Of a stretch of 42,112 nucleotides of DNA, positions 37,205 to 42,112 are shown piece by piece; positions within the stretch are counted from its first letter, which is position 1, and every line of letters begins with the position of its first letter. The stretch comes from SAR324 cluster bacterium. Lineage in GTDB: Bacteria; SAR324; NAC60-12. The DNA lies in assembly GCA_014382365.1 (NCBI GenBank), contig JACNJW010000025.1, positions 1-42,112 of the forward strand, read 5' to 3'. The notes beneath the pieces are model-generated. The model was not told the DNA's origin, made no database searches, and saw only the letters and a list, made by a program, of their open reading frames with translations. The translations under genes were made by a program, and so were the position numbers.

Positions 37205-38849
37205 AATCATCTTCGTATGCATACTGTTTCCCGCATTTATTTTTCCAGCATACGGAAAAGAAGAGTGTCTAAACTGCCATACCGCAAATAACAAATTTTC
37301 TGCATTTCACAATCCAGCGGAAATTGGCTGTACTTCCTGTCATGCGGGAAATGCATTAGAGAAAGAAAAGGAAAAAGCACATCAAAATCTGGAAGCGTTT
37401 CCGGGGAGCATGGCTACTGTAGAGAAATCCTGCGGACAGTCCGGATGTCATCAGGAATTGATTCCGCTTGTTAGAAACTCTGTGATGAATACAGTAGATG
37501 GCATGGTCTCAATCACTCGTGAAGTATTCGGTGAAAAACAAAAAAATCAAAATCATGCCAGTCTACAAGAGAGTTTAGCAGAAAATGGTGCCGATTCTTA
37601 CTTGCGTAAACTCTGCGTTTCCTGTCATTTATCTAATAACCGGAAAAATCATCAGCAATCTTTAAAGGATCGTGGAGGCGGTTGTGCCGCCTGTCATTTA
37701 CAGACTTTTCAAGACAAAGAACATCCGACGCTTTCGGTTCGGGTACAGAACGACCGCTGTTTTGGTTGTCACAGCCGCTCAGGGCGGATCTCGCTGAACT
37801 ACGTTGGTTTGGCGGAAACCGATACAGTTGATCTAGCACATCAACAGAACTTCGGCAGGCTTGCAGACGGAAGACTGGTCAAAAAACTGCCGATCGATGT
37901 GCACAGCAGAGCCGGTATGGCCTGTATTGACTGTCATACTGTGCGCGGTGTGATGGGTACAGGCAAACGTCATGAGCAGCAGTTGGATATTCAGTGTAGT
38001 GATTGTCATGCGAAAGAACTTAACCGAAAACCGCTAGCAGAACTTGAACCGAGGGAAGCATTATATTCTGCATTGTATCCGGACAATTTCCATACAGCAG
38101 TTGATGGATCAATCGTGGTCAGTGAAAAAAACAGGACACCGCTTGTTCATCTTTGGGAAAAAACCGGAGACCGTTTTTTAAAAGGAAAAGTATCTGGAAA
38201 AAAAATAAAGATTCCGGTTATGAAATCAGGACAACAACATGAACTTAAAGGTCATGAACGTCTCAGCTGCGATAGTTGTCATGCGTCTTGGGCACCGCAG
38301 TGTTATGGTTGTCATATTGAGTATGACTCTACTCAAAAGCAGTGGGATCACCTGAAAAAGAAACGTACTCCGGGACGCTGGATTGAAACCCGCTGGGCTG
38401 TTCATTCCGGAGTTCCGGCATTGGGTGTGACAGCAGATAATCAGGTCACTACTTTTGTCCCCGGGATGAATCTTATTCTACAGAAAACACCGGAGTCGCA
38501 GCCGATTCGCAGGCAATTGTATGCTTCACTCTCACCTCATACAACTCAGGGCAGATCCCGCACATGTGAAAGTTGTCACCAAAATGCTGCAGCTCTGGGA
38601 ATAATAAGTGAGCAGGCCTATTCTCCGGAACATCCGGAATGGAGTGTGCCGATGGGTTGGATTCAGGAAAATGCAGCAAAACCAGGAAAAGCTTCAAAAT
38701 CAGGAGAACGCAGTTTTAACCAAACTGAAATACGCAAGATACGAAGAGTTGGTGGATGTCTTCAGTGTCACACTCAGCATGATCCGGTTTACGATGATTT
38801 CAAAAAAAGCCTGCAAAAATTACCTGCAGATCATACTGATTACAAATGA
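37188..38849 (+). CDS. Periplasmic multihaem cytochrome c (about 12 haems)
   Basis: 553 aa from the ATG at 37188. The open frame reaches back to 37107 inside galU, but the signal peptide (MITAVKIIFVCILFPAFIFPAYG) fixes the start. Eleven canonical CxxCH haem sites are visible: CLNCH, CTSCH, CVSCH, CAACH, CFGCH, CIDCH, CSDCH, CDSCH, CYGCH, CESCH and CLQCH. In addition CGQSGCH, between the second and third of these, has four residues between the cysteines and may bind a twelfth haem. It is exported by Sec and would be matured in the periplasm by the cytochrome c system. The role is probably electron transfer in respiration; I cannot assign a terminal reductase family. The 17-base overlap with galU is odd given the unrelated functions. 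Confidence 0.88.
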   Translation: MITAVKIIFVCILFPAFIFPAYGKEECLNCHTANNKFSAFHNPAEIGCTSCHAGNALEKEKEKAHQNLEAFPGSMATVEKSCGQSGCHQELIPLVRNSVMNTVDGMVSITREVFGEKQKNQNHASLQESLAENGADSYLRKLCVSCHLSNNRKNHQQSLKDRGGGCAACHLQTFQDKEHPTLSVRVQNDRCFGCHSRSGRISLNYVGLAETDTVDLAHQQNFGRLADGRLVKKLPIDVHSRAGMACIDCHTVRGVMGTGKRHEQQLDIQCSDCHAKELNRKPLAELEPREALYSALYPDNFHTAVDGSIVVSEKNRTPLVHLWEKTGDRFLKGKVSGKKIKIPVMKSGQQHELKGHERLSCDSCHASWAPQCYGCHIEYDSTQKQWDHLKKKRTPGRWIETRWAVHSGVPALGVTADNQVTTFVPGMNLILQKTPESQPIRRQLYASLSPHTTQGRSRTCESCHQNAAALGIISEQAYSPEHPEWSVPMGWIQENAAKPGKASKSGERSFNQTEIRKIRRVGGCLQCHTQHDPVYDDFKKSLQKLPADHTDYK

Positions 38850-38915
38850 AACCTCTCTGCATGAAAATATATTTGACTTATAAGCAATAATATCAAAAAC
38901 ACAATACCAGGAATT

Positions 38916-39524
38916 ATGAATAAAACAGAACTGATTTTGATTCGTCACGGCGAAACTGAATGGAATGCACAACGTCGGATGCAGGGACATTCCAACAGTG
39001 ATCTGTCAGATGTAGGACAAGCTCAAATTGAAGCACTGGGTCAATGGATGAAAAATGTGTCATTTGATCAGATTTATTCGAGCGATACGCTGCGTGCGCA
39101 ACAGACAGCAGAGGCCATTACTCAGTTTTCAAATCATACTCTGCAGATTGATCAGCGTCTGCGTGAAAAAAATCTGGGAGTGTTTGAAGGCTTAACGACA
39201 GATGAAGCGAGGGAGAGTCATCCAGAGATCTTCCGGCTTTTCAAAACTGCAGGCTCAAATTATGTGATTGATGAAGGTGAAAGTACGCAGCAGCTTCTGG
39301 ACCGTGCTTTGGATTTTATTGAAGAAATACGTCTCAGGCATCCTGAAGAACGTGTTGTGTTGGTGACTCATGGAGGTATAGTACGAGTTTTAATGAAACA
39401 TACGCTGGGTCTCTCACTTGATGCACCTACTAATTTTTTAATCAAAAATACGGGTAGGTTCCACTTGGTCTGGGAAGAGAAATGGCTGGTTGCACAAATG
39501 GGTCAGGTTTCACACTTGGAATAG
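38916..39524 (+). CDS. Histidine phosphatase family protein (phosphoglycerate mutase-like)
   Basis: 202 aa. The phospho-histidine motif LIRHGETEWN has His11 as nucleophile. Arg10, Arg60 (SSDTLRAQQTA), Glu84 and the second catalytic His152 (VLVTHGGIVRVLM) complete the active site. Members include cofactor-dependent phosphoglycerate mutases, CobC (alpha-ribazole phosphatase) and broad phosphatases; at about 200 aa this belongs with the small phosphatases, and the substrate cannot be named. AGGA lies just before the ATG. Spacing to the cytochrome gene is 66 bp. Confidence 0.93.
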   Translation: MNKTELILIRHGETEWNAQRRMQGHSNSDLSDVGQAQIEALGQWMKNVSFDQIYSSDTLRAQQTAEAITQFSNHTLQIDQRLREKNLGVFEGLTTDEARESHPEIFRLFKTAGSNYVIDEGESTQQLLDRALDFIEEIRLRHPEERVVLVTHGGIVRVLMKHTLGLSLDAPTNFLIKNTGRFHLVWEEKWLVAQMGQVSHLE

Positions 39525-39696
39525 CTAACAAACGCTTAGCTAGTCAGAGCTTAAAGATGGTTCTATTTTCAACCTTGAAATATTTTAGCCGTCAAGAAAG
39601 TCAAATACACAAAGAAAATTTTTTCTTTATTAGTAAATCTCTTTTATTAAGGGTCTTTTTAACTCTGAAACTGTTTAACTTTGAAAATTTTTAATT

Positions 39697-40470
39697 TTGA
39701 AACTGTTTGAAATCCTTAATAGAAGCAGGCCGGAACGTTTAATCTGGGAAAAAGATATTTCTGGTGTAAAAGTGCAGGTTTGGGAAAAAGAGGGACGCCG
39801 CGAGTTACGGTTTGGTAATCACATTATGCAGAGCGTTATTTCTACTGTCAAACCAGACTACCTCGTTTTGCCTTACACTCAATTCATGCTGCTGGGACTA
39901 CTTTTTTGTCCTGAACCCAAGAACGTACTGCATCTCGGACTCGGCGGCGGCAGTCTTGTCCGCTGGCTGCACCGAGAATTTCCGGTACTTCAGCAAACAA
40001 TCATCGAAATCAATTCAGGAGTAATTGAGGCTGCTCACAGGCATTTTGATTTGCCGGTTGATCAACGGCTGAATATTTTGCATGCCGATGCTTCTGAGAT
40101 AATCACCTCCCTGACAGAGAAGTATGATCTCATCTTTTTGGATGCTTTTGGTGATTATGGTGCTTCGGAAGAAGTGAAGCGTGTCGAATTTTTACGGAAC
40201 TTGCGATGTTGCCTCAATTCCACCGGCTGGCTTGTGGGAAATTTGTGGACAGTGACCGGAGATTATGAGCAAAGACGGGAGCAGTGGGGATCAACCTTTA
40301 ACCAGTTACTGGAGGCACGTGCGAATCGGAAAGGTAATGTGATTCTTTACGGCAGTCAGCTTTCACAACTTCCGGAGAAACAGCAATTTGAAGCAACCGC
40401 AAAAATTCTACAAAAAAGTCACAGGCTTGATTTTAAAAAAATGCTGTGTGAATTAAACAAGGTGTTTTAA
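39697..40470 (+). CDS. Spermidine synthase-like SAM-dependent enzyme
   Basis: 257 aa from a TTG start, chosen because the family-like sequence (RLIWEKDISGVKVQVWE) begins right after it and no ATG is available before residue 43. The SAM-binding motif is VLHLGLGGGSLVRWL, followed by IIEINSGVIEAA and ILHADASEII. The catalytic DSTDP-type loop of true polyamine synthases is replaced by LDAFGDYGASEE, so it may not make spermidine. Comparable stand-alone SpeE-like proteins of unknown function are common. Upstream the DNA is very T-rich, with TGAAACTGTTT repeated at 39666-39676 and 39696-39706. No ribosome-binding site is visible. Confidence 0.8.
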   Translation: MKLFEILNRSRPERLIWEKDISGVKVQVWEKEGRRELRFGNHIMQSVISTVKPDYLVLPYTQFMLLGLLFCPEPKNVLHLGLGGGSLVRWLHREFPVLQQTIIEINSGVIEAAHRHFDLPVDQRLNILHADASEIITSLTEKYDLIFLDAFGDYGASEEVKRVEFLRNLRCCLNSTGWLVGNLWTVTGDYEQRREQWGSTFNQLLEARANRKGNVILYGSQLSQLPEKQQFEATAKILQKSHRLDFKKMLCELNKVF

Positions 40471-40510
40471 ACTAAAATTTCAAGCATGCCTTCCTAAGAA
40501 TTATGTAAGC

Positions 40511-41020
40511 TCATTTTTCAGGAGCAAGCGGGTCTATAAGTTTTTTCCACAATATTCGATCTTTCTGGCGTATTTCATACTTTTTGTCGCCAATTTTAAT
40601 CTCAACCTTTTTCGCATTAGCCACCTTGCTAAATTGCTCTTTGTTGTAGGGAAACCACTGCTCTTCAAACCATTCATGATTTACAAAAGTTGTATAATAA
40701 TTGTGATCTTCTCTTAGAGGAATGATCTGACCATCAGAAATTACATCGATTTTTTTACCATCCATATATGTGTGTTTTCCCCAGTAATTAATGATAATCG
40801 AATAATCAATACCTGGACAGGTTTCCCCTTTATAGCAGCGCAGCAATGCATACACTTGCATAAGTTTACCCAGCCCATCCTCGCCTACGGCATCCAACAA
40901 AGTTGCCTTATTCGATTCGTAGTTTGTTACTTCATTTTCGGTTACTACAATCAACTTTGGTGCACAGCCAATTAGCATTAAAGCCATTAGACTAACAAAA
41001 GAAAAATGTATTGTTTTCAT
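40511..41020 (-). CDS. Predicted lipoprotein of unknown function
   Basis: 169 aa. A strong AAGGAG precedes the start. The signal peptide MKTIHFSFVSLMALMLIGC has an LIGC lipobox (Cys19). The mature protein is rich in Lys, Glu and Tyr. A disulfide could join Cys62 and Cys68 (LRCYKGETC). The segment HEWFEEQWFPYNKEQF is Trp/Phe-rich. No family recognised. It lies at the start of a more AT-rich stretch and converges with the spermidine-synthase-like gene. Confidence 0.78.
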   Translation of the reverse strand: MKTIHFSFVSLMALMLIGCAPKLIVVTENEVTNYESNKATLLDAVGEDGLGKLMQVYALLRCYKGETCPGIDYSIIINYWGKHTYMDGKKIDVISDGQIIPLREDHNYYTTFVNHEWFEEQWFPYNKEQFSKVANAKKVEIKIGDKKYEIRQKDRILWKKLIDPLAPEK

Positions 41021-41113
41021 CGCGATCTCCTTTTAAAGAATTGAAAGATATTGACATATCGTTCGAAACTATCATCTTTTTTTGGAAATCGCAATACTTT
41101 ATTAAATGGATGT

Positions 41114-41995
41114 TTATTTTTCAACTCCATTCACAAACTTACCGTTGATGTTTCCTGCTTCATCGTAGCCTGTAGTGTTCCAATCTCTACCGTCTTTCAT
41201 CTCACCAACCCATTTTGAGCCATCTGGAATAATCCACGTCCCCTGCCCATGTTGTAGATTGTTTTGCCATTCTCCTACATTCTTTTGACCTTCAGATTCT
41301 CCTTTTCCATAAGTTAGTGTCCCCTGCCCATGTTGTTGCCAATCCTTCCATTCTCCTTCGTAGGTGTCCCCATTTGGCCAAATGAATGTTCCGTTCCCAA
41401 CAGATGCAGCCAATGCTTCTCCATCCTTGTATTTACCTTGAAAGCTTTCTCCATTTTCCCTGCTCATTTTACCTTGTCCATTTTCTTTGCCATTTTTCGA
41501 TTGACCTTGAAAGCTATCTCCATTTACCCAAGTCATCGATCCTTGACAGTCTTCTTTGCCACTTTTCCATTGTCCTTTATAAATGGAACCGAATTTATAA
41601 TTGAATGTACCTTGTCCGTGATATGTCCCGTTCTTGTAGGCTCCTTCATACCATTTATATAGAGTTTTATTAATACAATCAGCTCACTGCATTAGAAACT
41701 GTTTTTCAGCATCTTCTGTATCATCTGCAAAGTCATTATCTTTCAGCACAAGCTTTAAATATACAACATCCAACTTTTCCGCAGGAGATTCAATATCGAT
41801 ATTACATGCGTTTTCCCCGTCAGCTCCATTTAAATTTTGAACGTGATGATATAATTCATGAATGAGCAATGCGGAATCCAGGGATTTTTTATCTTTCATT
41901 TTTGCAGGCAGAAAAATAGTTTCTGTGTCTTGAAAGTATAAACCTTCTACTTTATAAGTTGCGAGTGACTCTGAAGTTATTTCATCCTGAGACAC
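41114..41995 (-). pseudogene. Broken HExxH metallopeptidase-MORN repeat gene
   Basis: A single minus-strand frame runs from 41995 to 41114 and is interrupted by one TGA (complement at 41684-41686). Before it, about 103 codons contain LLIHELYHHVQNLNG, a zinc-protease HExxH motif. After it the frame is open at once with MORN repeats (YEGAYKNGTYHGQGTF, YKGQWKSGK and so on), about seven in all, to the end at 41114. Between the TGA and the first ATG (41534-41536) lie about 49 codons with two clear MORN units and no ATG, GTG or TTG start. The simplest reading is therefore one gene split by a nonsense mutation. The 5' end also looks cut: the only start is a GTG inside a palindrome at 41991-42002, with no ribosome site. 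Alternatively the MORN part could be a separate protein starting at 41536. MORN repeats usually bind lipid or protein partners. Confidence 0.7.
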
Positions 41996-42112
41996 TAGTG
42001 TCCGGTTAAAGTAGTTTTCAGTAGTCGTATCATACTGTATTATTGAATTAAATCACGCTAAATCAGGTGTTACCGACTTCAGCTAATTAATTTTTTAATA
42101 AATTGTGTTAAG
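41991..42112. other. Possible end of an insertion sequence
   Basis: GACACTAGTGTC (41991-42002) is a perfect 12-bp palindrome, immediately followed by CGGTTAAAGTAG. TAGTGTCCGGTTAA resembles the terminal sequences of some insertion elements. From here to the window end there is no coding sequence on either strand. If it is an element end, its insertion removed the start of the metallopeptidase-MORN gene. The rest of the element would lie outside the window, so this stays tentative. Confidence 0.3.

Noticed and set aside
39482..39694. 70-codon frame after the histidine phosphatase gene
   Set aside because: Starts inside the phosphatase gene in another frame and continues through AT-rich spacer; no supporting signal.
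41684..41686. TGA as selenocysteine codon
   Set aside because: The bases after the TGA (GCTGATTGTATTAATAAAAC) show no bacterial SECIS-type hairpin, the residue is not at a catalytic Cys position, and no selenocysteine machinery is in the window.

Overview
The window looks like a chromosomal segment of a Gram-negative bacterium at roughly 40-45% GC (estimated by eye). Five predicted lipoproteins, a Tat-exported binding protein, a periplasmic copper nitrite reductase and a multihaem cytochrome c all point to a cell with a periplasm. The mix of TrmFO, copper NirK, a giant pyruvate:ferredoxin oxidoreductase and branched-chain/amide ABC transport would suit a deltaproteobacterium-like or SAR324-like lineage. 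That placement is inference from gene content only. No rRNA, tRNA or CRISPR array was seen.

Layout. 1-6.5 kb: nirK, a low-coding spacer with a perfect 20-bp palindrome, then three secreted or lipid-anchored proteins. One of these is a seven-repeat beta-propeller lipoprotein with a PPC-like domain inserted between repeats 4 and 5. Copies of a small REP-like palindrome (GGGGACACA core) and a second, CCCGC/GCGGG hairpin repeat lie in the spacers. 6.5-12.2 kb: trmFO, a biotin-dependent carboxylase alpha subunit, and a three-gene signalling operon (receiver, HisKA_2-type kinase, receiver-PAS-LuxR). 12.5-17.7 kb: a complete five-gene high-affinity uptake operon for branched-chain amino acids or amides. 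17.8-20.8 kb, opposite strand: an SLC5-transporter/histidine-kinase fusion of the CbrA type, preceded by a 58-codon membrane protein that resembles the small partner of such kinases. 21-23 kb: a DUF2007 protein, a REP-associated transposase and a solitary LutA-like iron-sulfur protein.

23.6-31.7 kb is the most striking part. A 1701-residue pyruvate:ferredoxin oxidoreductase carries two helical insertions and its own C-terminal single-cluster ferredoxin domain. It is followed 54 bp later by a 963-residue protein that fuses both halves of the bifurcating transhydrogenase Nfn (GltD/NfnB-like, then FNR/NfnA-like) behind a new helical N-terminal domain. Together they look like a two-polypeptide route from 2-oxoacid oxidation to NAD(P)H, with ferredoxin tethered rather than diffusible.

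31.7-40.5 kb is mostly housekeeping: rarA with a methyltransferase-like C-terminal half, ligA, galU, an overlapping 12-haem cytochrome, a histidine phosphatase and a spermidine-synthase-like protein. 40.5-42.1 kb: a lipoprotein, then a HExxH-metallopeptidase/MORN-repeat gene that appears broken. It has an in-frame TGA between the two halves, and its 5' end stops at a short palindrome that may mark the edge of an insertion sequence.
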